This document shows, one piece after another, positions 1 to 10,238 of a stretch of DNA of 64,000 nt (its first letter is position 1; every line of letters begins with the position of its first letter). The translations under genes and the position numbers were made by a program. The DNA lies in the NCBI GenBank assembly GCA_016165875.1, contig JABBOT010000002.1, forward strand, positions 27,728,265 through 27,792,264, read 5' to 3'. The notes below the pieces were generated by a model. That model worked only from the letters and a program-made list of their open reading frames with translations, ran no database searches and was not told the DNA's origin. This DNA is from Acanthopleura granulata (taxonomy: Eukaryota > Mollusca > Polyplacophora > Chitonida > Chitonidae).

Positions 1-981
1 CTGGAGGTGGGGCTGTGGTGTCTTCTCCTTCTAACAGCGCTCTTTCTGCAGGACTCTCGGGGTACGGCTGTCTGTCTTTAAACTGCACATTTTTTAAAGC
101 TTCAGAGAACGGGATCTTTTGAGTCACCCGGATGTATTGGACTCTGCCTATTTGTTTCCTGTATGGACACCCGAGGTACGCTGACGAGTGACCAGGAGAG
201 CCACAGTTGACACATAATGGCCTATCTAAATTGTCACAGTGTTCAAAGTCATGGTCACCCGAACACCTCGGGCATCTTCGCTTTCCCCTACAAGAAGTAG
301 AGATGTGTCCGTAAGCTTAGCACTTAAAGCAACGAAGGACAGGCGGTATGTATGGTTTGACTGGGAAAATTTCATAACCAAGCGTAACTTCCGTGGGCAG
401 CTCCTCCAGGTCGAAGGCTAATAACATGCACGATGTTTTAAGTTTTTCCTTTCCTTTATACATTCTTTCAACTTTTACGCACCTACTCTTTTTTAGGGCA
501 CATAGAAAACGTCATCTTCTGTCAACTCTTCACCCACCCTGTATATAACTCCCCGAACAGAAATGGCCGATGACTGCAGTCGGCATTGTACATCCCTTCC
601 CATAAGTGTCGTTAAGCTTAAGGCTTTTTTAGTTTGTGCAGGACCTGAGCATACAATCAGTAGGTCTTTTCTACCACACTTCTTGACTTCCTTGACGTTA
701 CCTATAGCTTGTTGTAAAGCTTGACCAAACTTTATATTATTCCAAGCCGAAATGGGTAGACCTCCCATGGAGGTGATTATAACATTGTGGTTGTTTTTTT
801 GACTCGACTGTCTTATCTTTTTTCCATCTGAGTTGGTACGTTCTGCAGAGAGATCACGACTGCGTTTAGTTGCAGAGTGGGTCTGTACAAATTCCATTGA
901 GGTTTCTTCACCCCCCTCGGGGTCGTCCATGCTGGCAGCTTTAGTGTGGGTAAATACAGAAATATAGGCGCGCACGGACAA
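1..981 (-). pseudogene. Non-LTR retrotransposon ORF1 (gag-like zinc-knuckle protein), broken
   Basis: On the minus strand a 162-codon frame (981 to 493) encodes a basic, Ser/Thr-rich N-terminus followed by an RRM/gag-like region. The same protein continues from about 470 down to 1 in other frames. Three CCHC knuckles are readable there: CX2CX4HX4C, CX2CX3HX4C and CX2CX4HX6C. This knuckle series is the usual signature of ORF1 nucleic-acid-binding proteins of I/Jockey-type non-LTR elements, which coat the element RNA. Breaks: a stop at the end of the 162-codon frame, a frameshift within the next 40 bases, and a stop inside the first knuckle. The copy is therefore dead. The reverse-transcriptase ORF would lie to the left of base 1 and is not in the window. 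The exact clade cannot be assigned. Confidence 0.82.
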
Positions 982-1580
982 GGGGGGTTATTACGTAATG
1001 ACTGTTACAAGAGAACAAAGGGGGTCGCCCGGGAGCTGCTCCGGGCTAGAGACACAACGATAGGCGCTCTGTTAGTATGGCAGAGTGACAGTGCAAGTAC
1101 AGGCTTCTCTAAAAGTACAATCCTATCGCTATACGTAAGGTATAGCAGACTATAGCCCTTGTCTAAATGAAGATTTCCCAACGTTATTTATTATATACAT
1201 ACAAATATTTGTTCTGAGAGTCCCACAAGCCGCTATCAGTCTAATAGTGCTATGTATCCTTCTACACGTAAGAATCTGCGATTGAAGACTTGCACTCAAA
1301 CACGAGGCACACACACCTAATTACAAAGCGTGAGAGAGGGGGTGGGAGAATATGGCCAAATACCGGCCACTGTCGGCTTCAACTCCGATAAATAATCCTG
1401 GTTAAATAGTATCTGGAAGTACAGGAAGTATCTACAAACTTATGTGTTATAATATATACAAGCTCGAATATATACAAGACATATATACAGGGTTAGGAAT
1501 TAGCAGAGGTCGTGTAGAGGTAACCTCACAATAGGCTGGTTCTCGATACCACGTCTGCACTCCTCCGTGTCCTATGGACT
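982..1580. other. Gene-free stretch between retroelement and first tandem unit
   Basis: The first part (about 982-1160) may be 5' leader of the retroelement. I see no coding potential, RNA gene or clear repeat from 1160 to 1580. Similarity to the other tandem units starts near 1575-1585. Confidence 0.5.
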
Positions 1581-1627
1581 CTCCCGTCGAAGCAGAGCAA
1601 AGAGCCATTGTTTGACCTTATATACTA

Positions 1628-2485
1628 GTGCAAGGTTGCCGCTACTTTCTGGAAAGCACGTGCACTGTGACGGAGTCTACAGACAAAAAGAAGAAGAAAT
1701 TCCAGTGGTTGTCACACAGACTATTTTCGTCCACGAAAACCAAAAAGAATCAGACACGGCTGGTGAGTAAACATGTCCAGTTCTGCGTCAGTTTAGACAA
1801 GATCAGTCTACTAGAAAAATTGAGGAAATATCTCGGCGATGGCTTTACGACGTTCCTGGACATGGGCAACCTGCGGCCATCTCACCTGCTGGAAGTGACC
1901 GCCATGGGAATGCTGATGAAGAAAAAGACAACTGACGAAGGGGACGAAATCCCTTTCCACCAAGAGTTTCTAGATTTCCGGTCTGAAAATGACAGCGAGA
2001 ACATCAATTTGTTATGGCCAGCTCTCCTATATCATACCATAGACGAGAACAGCCCGTTAAAGAATTCGAGTTCGAGGGCGGTTCTGGCGCGGTACTCGGG
2101 ACTCGTGGTTGTGCAAGAGGGCGTGGTCGACTCCAGCCGCACATTCCAGGCCAGGACGTCATATTTACCAGAAGAAATATTGTATCGCTTTAAGCCTACT
2201 ATCGCTCCACTTGTAAAGCACGCTGGTCTCTTCAGGATAAGTTATATGGATTTTAATGTGGTGATACAACAGCATTCTGTTCGAGTGATGTCAGAAGAGG
2301 AGCCTCCCTCCTTGGAATCACGTGGTTGTCAGACTGAACCTGGGGATCGGGATGATGACATTGATGATCTTAGGGAGCAAATCATCGCCAATGGTTTCCT
2401 CAGTTGTGAATTAGGGAGAAATTCGGAATCGGTGGAAAGTTTCCTGGAAGCCACCACCACTAAACTTCTGGGGAATAAGTGCTGA
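1628..2485 (+). pseudogene. KirA copy 1: inward-rectifier K+ channel lacking TM1-pore-TM2
   Basis: The frame matches the intact copy at 16860-18184 but lacks 414 bp (138 codons), corresponding to 17095-17508. That segment encodes TM1, the pore helix, the TIGYG selectivity filter and TM2. The cytoplasmic N-terminus is fused in frame to the C-terminal beta-domain at the codons reading D-M-G-N-L. The junction shows one base of overlap. The copy also lost the GY of the conserved Y-G-Y-R-F motif, gained a Thr in FKP-T-IAP, and has a one-base insertion near 2475. That insertion ends the protein at LLGNKC, whereas copy 2 runs about 20 residues further. No in-frame ATG precedes the frame, and a CTAG acceptor-like site ends at 1628. 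It cannot form a channel. A cytoplasmic-only product is possible but unproven. Confidence 0.85.
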
Positions 2486-2616
2486 CGATGTTCTGAGACT
2501 TCGCGAAACCGTCACAACTGATTCGCAGACTTGATTAAACTTGATAATAATTCTCCATTACATATGATCCTCAGACATTGATTTTATGTGTATGAATTTC
2601 TATTTAAAAGCTACAA

Positions 2617-2622
2617 AATAAA
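2617..2622 (+). terminator. AATAAA polyadenylation signal of KirA copy 1
   Basis: AATAAA lies about 130 bases after the stop codon. It is kept at the same place in copies 2 (18267-18272) and 3 (32761-32766), immediately before the minisatellite. Confidence 0.6.
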
Positions 2623-2704
2623 ATATGTATCAGGGTAAGATAATAATTTACTATACAGTGGGAAAAATGAACCAGGATGTATGATTATATGATTTTCTGT
2701 AGGA

Positions 2705-3145
2705 CCAGTGCGAACATTGCGCTTGTGCGTGTGAACATTGTGCTTGTGTGTGTGAATATTGTGCTTGTGTGTGCGAACACTGTGCTTGTGCTTGCATGTG
2801 AACATTGTGCTTGTACATGTGAACATTGTGCTTGCATGTGAACATTGTACTTGTGCATGTGAACATTGTGCTTGTGCATGTGAACATTGTACTTGTGCTT
2901 GTGAACATTGTGCTTGTGTGTGCGAACACTGTGCTTGTGCTTGCATGTGAACATTGTGCTTGTACATGTGAACATTGTGCTTGCATGTGAACATTGTACT
3001 TGTGCATGTGAACATTGTGCTTGTGTGTGTGAACATTGTGCTTGTATGTGCGAACATTGTACTTGTGTGTGCATGTGAACATTGTGCTTGTGCATGTGAA
3101 CACCGGGCTTGAGTGTGTGAACACTTTGCTTGTGCAGGGAAAGCA
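2705..3145. repeat. 21-bp minisatellite behind KirA copy 1
   Basis: The unit reads roughly GAACATTGTGCTTGTGCATGT, with 19- and 25-bp variants that lose or gain GTGCTT. There are about 20 units. Because the period is a multiple of three and stop-poor, all three minus frames stay open over hundreds of bases. These are not genes. Homologous arrays of different length lie at 18355-19005 and 32850-33200. Confidence 0.93.
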
Positions 3146-5068
3146 CATTTCTTTGATCACTGTTTTACGTTCTGCTCAAGAATTTTTCACTTGTGGTAAT
3201 GGCAACAGACAGTTTTATAGGAGGGGAAAATTTTGATGTCCGGTGTAAACCAAAACCTGTGTTAAACTGCTGCTCATCCAGCAATGAATGCAATCACGTT
3301 ACCTCGAGTGCGTTGTCACGTGGCGGTTATTTTGACATGAATGGAGAGATCACAGAATTAGTCTATTTTTATGCAAAGTATTTACAATGATTGAAGAGTC
3401 ATTGATTGATCCAGGCAACTCCCGTCATGGTGGCTGCAACATGATGGGTAATATTATCTGACTAACCGAGATATCAACAAACCGCTGCACCTAAATTTGT
3501 AATTACGCTTTACATCTGTCCGAGATATATATGTGACTTATGACATGTTGACATGCTGTTACAAAGGAATACTATTATTTGTATTTATAAATCTCTGTGA
3601 GTAAACCAACCAACACCAAGAGACATCTGGTCTATTTGGTGCGGACGAAGAGCGGAGTGAGTGGAGACCATACAGGTTTTAAAACTTAACGAGAAATATA
3701 GGAAAACCTGCTCTCGTGTTACACGTTGAACACTTACACGTACATCTTTTGAATTGAAAACTTGACTGTTCCAGCCGGATTGGATATATACAGTTATAAG
3801 ACCTGGCGATGACAGATACACCAAAGGCCACTTCACTTAGGGCACCCTCCGTAACATGGCATTTATAATTATAACATTGATATTTATTTACTGGATTGTT
3901 GCTTAAAGCCACAATCCAGGCGTGTTTGTTTTTTATACGAGTTTTATGTGTGGTGAACTGACAAACTGGCTTTCCTCATGTGACGCACAGGAAGGCATAT
4001 ATATATGTGGAGCATATTCCACAGATGTTAGATTGCGCGCACGGCCACTGGAGCATTGTCCACCACTTATTGTCTCCAAGGCGCCACAAGCAGTGAGAAT
4101 GGGGCATGCATAGGCTTACTTTAAATATCGGCACATCTGTAACCATTGGTTGACGGTCTGTGGTAGGCCTAAGATTGAATATGGCGGCATTTCAACAATA
4201 TTTTCAATCGGAAATTCGGCAAATTTCTGTTGGTGGATACCAGATTGAATAGATAAGTTTTATTAGTCTCGCGAGAACAGATGGTGTGAGTGGTGCCTGT
4301 ATAATATTTCCAAAACCGAATCGCCATGCACAATATGGCTGAGTTGTGCCAATGGAGTATTAAAACTTCAACCATTCATTTATTGTCATCATTAGCTATT
4401 TAATGAATTAAATATGTCTGTTCCCGTCATGATCGCAGTGATTTCAAGGTGAGTTTGTCTGATTTTGTACTTTCACCTTTCGATCGCCATTGTTAGGCCT
4501 ATCTATAAGCAGATATAAGTAACCATCGACGTCTGACTTAGCGATAACCATAGGCTAAGTGTTCAGCTTTCGGCAGGCTCAGCGTTCAGCTTTCGCCGAT
4601 TCCATACATCTCAGCGCAGTAAATACAGACCTATAAATTAAATCCCTTTTGATTTAAAATCCTTTAACCACTGCTATAAAGTTTCAATCCCTTTTTCCAG
4701 GGATTTCAATGATCAAATCGACGGCTGTGAGTTAGTTCAATACGCGTGAACAGCTGAAGGGAGACAACTTTCAATACAGTTTGTTAAAAACGTGCGAGAA
4801 TAACTAAAAAGTTGTGGCCAACTACAGGCAAAGATCCAGAGGATCCAGATAATCCAGAGGATGGGATCTACGAGATTAAAAATCGGAGGCTGGAGAGGCC
4901 GCTCAACCGTAGATTGTCGTAGAGACCAGTTTTCAGACATTTAACGTTGTGAGCGCCAATGCCGAAAATTTTTTCACTATGTCACTTTAAAACGCTCCAC
5001 AGAAGAACCTTATTTAATCGAAAAATAATAGAAAATTTCAAAGGTTTTAATGCAGGCCTAATTTTTAA

Positions 5069-5335
5069 TAATATATTTATTTGATTGGTGTTTTACTCAA
5101 GAATATTTCACTAATACTACTGCGGCCAGCATGATGGTGGGTGGAACCGGACAGAGCCCGGGGGTAACCCATGACCATCCGCAGGTTACTGGCAGATCTT
5201 CCCGCGTATGGTCGGACAGAAAGCCAGCCTAGGCTGAACTTGACCTCACAGCGACCGCATTGGTAAGAGGCACCGTGGTCATTCCGCTGCACTAGCGCAC
5301 TGAGAACAACCGCGGCCATGGAACAGAGGCCCCCG
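5069..5335 (-). mobile_element. tRNA-derived SINE-like element, near full length
   Basis: Read on the minus strand it starts with tRNA-like sequence (GCGCTAGTGCAG, then a B-box-like TGAGGTCAAGTTC), continues through a conserved body (CCTGCGGATGGTCATGGGTT) and ends in an AT-rich tail. The same family appears at least ten times in the window in both orientations. An identical-site copy is at 35105-35370. Unit 2 keeps only a fragment at 20903-20978. Confidence 0.75.
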
Positions 5336-6089
5336 AATATTATATAGTAGGTTTCTTACATAAGGGTCTACTCGATCCATGTTATTTGTGACAAACAAAG
5401 AGAACCTAATTGTGGCTTGTATTGCGCCACAGTTATATATTTGGTCCTGCAGACACAGTTATACATAAACAAGAATCTTTTAAGTATGTATTAATCTGTA
5501 TGATTAGGAAATAATGACTGTCATCTGTTGTCTTTGTTTTCATTTAAGTACAGTAAATGTGAAAGTTGAAATAATATAGATTTCATCTTGGCATATCCAT
5601 ATCTGTATGAAATGTTGAGTGGCTGACATTATATAGTAGGCTCTATTTATATATCTATACAAAATGTTCCTCCAAACTTCTTTCTACTGTTAACTGCTCA
5701 CACTACCGCTGAACTGTTAAATTACTGTTAATAGATAGGATGGCAAAAGGTTCGTTATACAAATGTGTCTATCAATCAACTCCTTTGTAACATATTCTAT
5801 AGAGAGGGTCATAACATTGTAGTACTTTCCACCCAATGCCCCAATCCATTCAATTATTTGCCAATAATAAAGTTTCTTAAGTAAATCAATCTATGCAACA
5901 CATCAGTTATAAAAAGTGTTGGCAATAATCTCAATGTAATTAAAGAACATTCAGTTAACTGACAAGCTCTCTGTGAATTGCTAATGCAATCTGGGTATCT
6001 TAAGATGTCATTTCCAAATTTGGCACAAACACTCCCCTAACTGTGAACATGCCCTAGTCGGCCATAAAGTATGTTCATGCAATTTTTAT

Positions 6090-6243
6090 TTATTTATTTG
6101 TTTGATTGTTTTAAGCCGTACTCAAGAATATTTCATTTATACGACGGTAGCCAACATTATGGTGGGAGGAAACCAGGCAGAGTCCGGAGGAAACCCACGA
6201 CCATCTGAAGGTGGCTGGCAGACCTTCCCACGTACAGCTATAT
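6090..6243 (-). mobile_element. SINE-like element, 3' part
   Basis: Same family as 5069-5335: an ATTTATTTATTTG tail, then ACTCAAGAATATTTC and ATTATGGTGGGAGGAAACC. It lacks the tRNA-like head. Orthologous copies are at 21717-21884 and 36118-36285, so the insertion predates the triplication. Confidence 0.75.
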
Positions 6244-7744
6244 TTTGAAGAATAGTTTGTGGTAGGCCCCTTTGTCAGTGTAGGCTAGCATTACATCAAA
6301 GGGAAATGATACGTTGGCTTACAATTTATTAGCCGGATAGCTATTTTTTGCAAAACAAAACAAATATATAAATAAGTAAATAAATAAATAAAAGGCGGAA
6401 ACAAAAATAAAAGAACTAAGTATGATTATAAGTATATGGGTACATGTATACAGTAGTTAGGTGGGTACAAAATAGTACCACTAAGTAAAGAAATATTAAC
6501 ATATCATGATCCATTGCGGTGAACTGAACATTGTGATTTAAAATATTTTCCAAAAACACTTTTCATTCCTCTCACAGAAGTTTTTTTCTTCAATTTAGAT
6601 GTTACATGTATGTAGTCAAGGGTGGCTCTAAACAAGATCATTTAATATCTACCAACTTTTCAACAGTAAGATTCTGTGAAGTTATTTTTCTAAATTTCTA
6701 GAAGGTTCTACACGTAGATCAGGAACATTGTCTTTAAACTTCCTGTATTTATCGTGTTTCAGTCATAGAAAGGCTATATATAGTTCTTTTTACCTCCATG
6801 CGCACACCTACCCCCACCCCCAACCCCACCCCCGAGTCAATAACACTATGTTATTTTCCATCCCCGCATACCTTTACTGCAGAGTTTTCTCCCTTTAAAT
6901 CCATTCCAAGAAAACATAACTCTGTCAGCTAAATATTGATATGTGAACGTATTCGGGTTATTTCCCCTGATTCTCCCCGCGAACTGTAACCGAAATTTCT
7001 AAGTTTACGAAAGTCCGCAACTTGTGCAGTTTTTCATCCTTTTCTTGACATTAATAGGCCACATGGAACGCGCATTTGGTTGGTGATGTTGGAGTAGCAG
7101 CAACTTTGTTACATAATTTCCACGGCTCAGTTAATTGACGTACAACAGTGTCGTGGGAAGTCATTTCACACGCTGGAAAGCAGAAAAGGTACGTACTCAC
7201 TGATTAATATGTTGTCATTTTTCTACGTGGAATTTTTTTTCTTTTTCTTTTGTCAACCTTTAAGTCATTTTGTTTGACATTTGATGAGGTTTGGGGACAC
7301 TTAAAGCCAAATCTTCACAAGGATTACACAAGCTGTTACCATCCACGCTTTTCTGATATTTGCAAGTCATGACAGAGCTCCTCAAATCGTTAGCGCTTTA
7401 TGTAATGTTAGCATATATGGATGCACTAAAATCTGAAGGCTGACATACAATCGTAATACCCATGGGGATTGCCCAAATGAGGGTTTATGGACTTGTGGAC
7501 CCGGACCCAGTCACCCATGTAGAGCGATGTGTTCTTTGGGGGAGGTGATGGGCGGGGGGCGAGCGGGGGTGAGGGGGGAGGATGGAGGGATGGGCGCTAC
7601 TACTAATTACAACGTTCTATTAACAATGAAGATAAATTCCTAACTGGCGGTAACAATCATTACGACAAAGGTTGTCATAGAGTTATCATTGTTATATAAT
7701 TGGAGATTATGTGTTTAAGGAGGCTAGCTACTAAGCCTCGGCTA

Positions 7745-7935
7745 TTAGTAAAGGTGCATCAGGCTTCCTCTCCGGCCTTACATGGGAAGGTGTGCCAGCA
7801 ACCTGCGGATGGTCATTTGTTTCCCCCGGGCTATGTCCGGTTTCCCCGCACCATAATGTTGGCCGCCGTCGTATAAGTGAAATATTCTTGGGTACGGCGT
7901 AAAACGTCGACCAAATAAATAAATAAAAAAATAAA
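7745..7935 (+). mobile_element. SINE-like element in KirB leader intron
   Basis: Plus-oriented body (GGCTTCCTCTCCGGCC through GTATAAGTGAAATATTCTTG) with an (AAAT)n tail. Orthologous insertions are at about 23990-24165 and 37790-37975. Confidence 0.75.
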
Positions 7936-8604
7936 TATGAGAATAAGTATTTGTTTACAAGGAACTGTTCGTGGCCATTGATCTTTACACTTCAGAAGAA
8001 ATTTGTTTCTTGCCGATCAAATAGCCCATTTCAGAAGTCAAACATTCAAAAAGAAAGTTAGTTAATAGTTAGTTACAATTATGGCTATAAATCAAGTGCG
8101 TGTGGAAAATTCATGCAATGCAATGCTGATTAATCCTCTTTATTATTGGCCAGTGACACTATAAATAATAATTTAAAGCCCATATACCTTGAGTATATAA
8201 GGTACCACATGTATAAGCACATAAATAACCTCATCCATCAATATTAAATTGCTATGGTCAGCGTCTGTACAACACAATGACACGGGTGTGTTTTGCTGCA
8301 TCAGGTGACTGGACCTTGGCGTCATGGATTAAAACACTTTTACCTGTAAAGGAAAAGATCCCGTAAAAAGTCTATAGTTAGTAAATAGGCCATTAAAAAC
8401 TGTTTGTGAAAATGCGTTCACTGATATTTTCAGGGTTTTTTTTATTTAAATTAAAACACTGGTGGTTTATTTGAAGACGCAAAAGTGTCCTGTTCATTGT
8501 CAGGGCAGTGTGAGTTCTGTGTAATGCTCTGAATATCATAACTTCACCAAAATCCCTTCAGACAAAGGGCACAACCCTGTATAGTTCAAATAATTAACAC
8601 GTCA

Positions 8605-8800
8605 GGTGGTTGACTATATTACATTTGATCAGAATTGCTGAAACACTCTGTGTCTTTAACTGTGAAATTCAAAGTCTAGAACAACCTTGAGTTATCACTT
8701 GAAAGAGTCCATCAAAACACCATATCTCTCCGTGTTTTACGTGTTGAAGTTCCCCAATGTTTATTTGAGGTATAAGGAACTCGAGTCGTAAAATTCTGGC
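8605..8800 (+). repeat. About 190-bp module shared by KirB and KirA upstream regions
   Basis: It runs from GTGGTTGACTATATTACATT to GAACTCGAGTCG. Close copies occur upstream of KirB in units 2 (twice, about 24850-25045 and 25145-25350) and 3 (38640-38825). They also occur at the start of units 2 and 3 upstream of KirA (15928-16102 and 31558-31734). It may mark the recombination joint that created the tandem units, or be a shared regulatory segment. Confidence 0.7.
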
Positions 8801-8934
8801 CAATTGTTTTTTTAAATAAAATATTCATGTAGAGATGCTTTACTTTGCCTGAGAATTCAATATTCACGATTTCATTGGATTTAAAAAGTCTCGTTTTGAA
8901 AGGTATACACTAAGTATAATCTTATGCAGAGAGA

Positions 8935-9015
8935 ATCGTCACTGCATGGCATCTAGAGCTTCTCAAAGAGAATCGCCACTGCATGGAATTTAGAGCTTCT
9001 CAAAGCCTCTTAAAA
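8935..9015. repeat. 37-bp tandem repeat upstream of KirB1 (2 units)
   Basis: The unit begins AGAGAATCGCCACTGCATGG and ends TTTAGAGCTTCTCAA. There are two units here, against six in unit 2 (25464-25690) and five in unit 3 (38958-39150). The array ends about 80 bases before the coding exon. Confidence 0.85.
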
Positions 9016-9092
9016 TTGTAAACAGCAGTCATCAGAAGCTTTAGCTGAAAATACTCATATTGACATGTGTGTATTTTTCAGAGTGATTTGTA

Positions 9093-10238
9093 ATGTGGAA
9101 TCCTCAAGATTTTGTCCCGCCATCATCCAAGCTGAAGCGCCTCGTGCAGGAAAACGGAGGGACAAACTTGGCATTTCGTGGCATAACTCGCAAGAAGGAA
9201 AAATTCCTCAAAGACACCTCGACTACATTGATAGAGTCGCAATGGCGTTGGAACTTGATCTTATTTATCGGGGGCTTTGTTATCTCTTGGTGTCTCTTTG
9301 CGGCGTATTACTACAGCGTGGAGTTGGCCATGAGTCGCAGCAGCAAGTCCAGCACATCTGAAGCTTGTATCACCAACGTCAACTCCTTTACCTCCACCTT
9401 ACTGTTTTCTATCGAGACACAGACCACGATTGGCTATGGATCCAGATTTGTTACCGAGTCTTGTCCTCTTGTCTTCATCGTCGTCATGTTACAGTCTCTC
9501 TTTGGAATAGGTTCTCAAGTGGCTTTGGCGGGAATTATCGTGGCTAAAGTAAAACGGGGCAAGAAAAGTGCCAGCACGGTGATCTTCAGCAACTGCGCGT
9601 GCATATATGAGGAAGGTGGCGAGCTCTGCTTAGCAGTGCGTGTGGCCGACATACGCCGCTCTCAAACATTGTTGCATGCTCACGCCAGAGGGCAGTTCAT
9701 CACGAAACAATATTCCGACTCCGGTCATCTACCCGTAAAATGTTACAATCTGAAAATGACTGGAGAAAGTGGGCATGAATTTCTTTTCATGGCCTGGCCG
9801 ACTGTTATTATACATAGGATAAATCAGCAGAGTCCCTTGTGGAGAATGTCCCGAGATGATTTCCTTCAGCTGAACTTTGAACTGCTTGTCATTTCAGAAG
9901 GCGTGGTCACAAACACTGGTTATCCATTCCGAAGCTGTATCTCATTCCTGCCTTGGGATATATCATGGGGGCATAGATTTATCCCGCTAGACTTTACTGA
10001 ACACGAAGACTGCACCAATGTAGATTATGCACACTTTCACAAGACGCGTCCGGTTAAAACGCCTTGGTGCAGTGCGCATGACTCCCACGTCCGCCACGCT
10101 TATCAGATCAGGCGTGTCCCAGGTGTGACGTCAGTGTCAGCGTCTTTCCAAGTATCACGGGAGGTCGAAATTCGCCATGACGCTGCCGATACTTACCTTG
10201 GCTCACTCACACTGATCACAGGCCGCGACTGGTTCTGA
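9093..10238 (+). CDS. KirB copy 1: inward-rectifier potassium channel
   Basis: 381 codons in a single coding exon, with all Kir landmarks. These are an N-terminal RLV motif (16-18), TM1 (about 53-75), the K+ filter TIGYGS (112-117), TM2 (about 124-150), then the cytoplasmic immunoglobulin-like domain with WGHRF (292-296) and FHKT (315-318). Kir tetramers pass K+ inward more readily than outward and set resting potential at the plasma membrane. The residue at the TM2 rectification position (Asp172 of Kir2.1) is Gln142. The coding ATG follows an acceptor (TTTTTCAG ending at 9081), and a matching donor GTACGT lies at 7189, so a non-coding first exon and a 1.9-kb leader intron are likely. Copy-specific: K at 85 removes an NSS glycosylation sequon, and S269 replaces Leu before the conserved EG. 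Subfamily not assigned. Confidence 0.93.
   Translation: MWNPQDFVPPSSKLKRLVQENGGTNLAFRGITRKKEKFLKDTSTTLIESQWRWNLILFIGGFVISWCLFAAYYYSVELAMSRSSKSSTSEACITNVNSFTSTLLFSIETQTTIGYGSRFVTESCPLVFIVVMLQSLFGIGSQVALAGIIVAKVKRGKKSASTVIFSNCACIYEEGGELCLAVRVADIRRSQTLLHAHARGQFITKQYSDSGHLPVKCYNLKMTGESGHEFLFMAWPTVIIHRINQQSPLWRMSRDDFLQLNFELLVISEGVVTNTGYPFRSCISFLPWDISWGHRFIPLDFTEHEDCTNVDYAHFHKTRPVKTPWCSAHDSHVRHAYQIRRVPGVTSVSASFQVSREVEIRHDAADTYLGSLTLITGRDWF

Larger units (their letters stand above)
3146..7188. other. Unit 1 spacer between KirA and the predicted KirB leader exon
   Basis: No gene is supported apart from a 63-65 codon frame at 3193-3390 discussed in the findings. The stretch holds SINE-like copies (5069-5335 and 6090-6243, both minus). 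The end, about 7090-7188, is the predicted non-coding first exon of KirB. The rest is AT-rich unique sequence shared with the other units. Confidence 0.5.

Noticed and set aside
2611..3160. Several overlapping minus-strand frames of 137-196 codons (also at 18261-19028 and 32755-33222)
   Set aside because: They are translations of the 21-bp minisatellite in all three frames. Period divisible by three, few stops, no non-repetitive protein.
9065..9361. 98-codon plus frame overlapping KirB (and equivalents in units 2 and 3)
   Set aside because: Out-of-frame shadow of the KirB coding exon.
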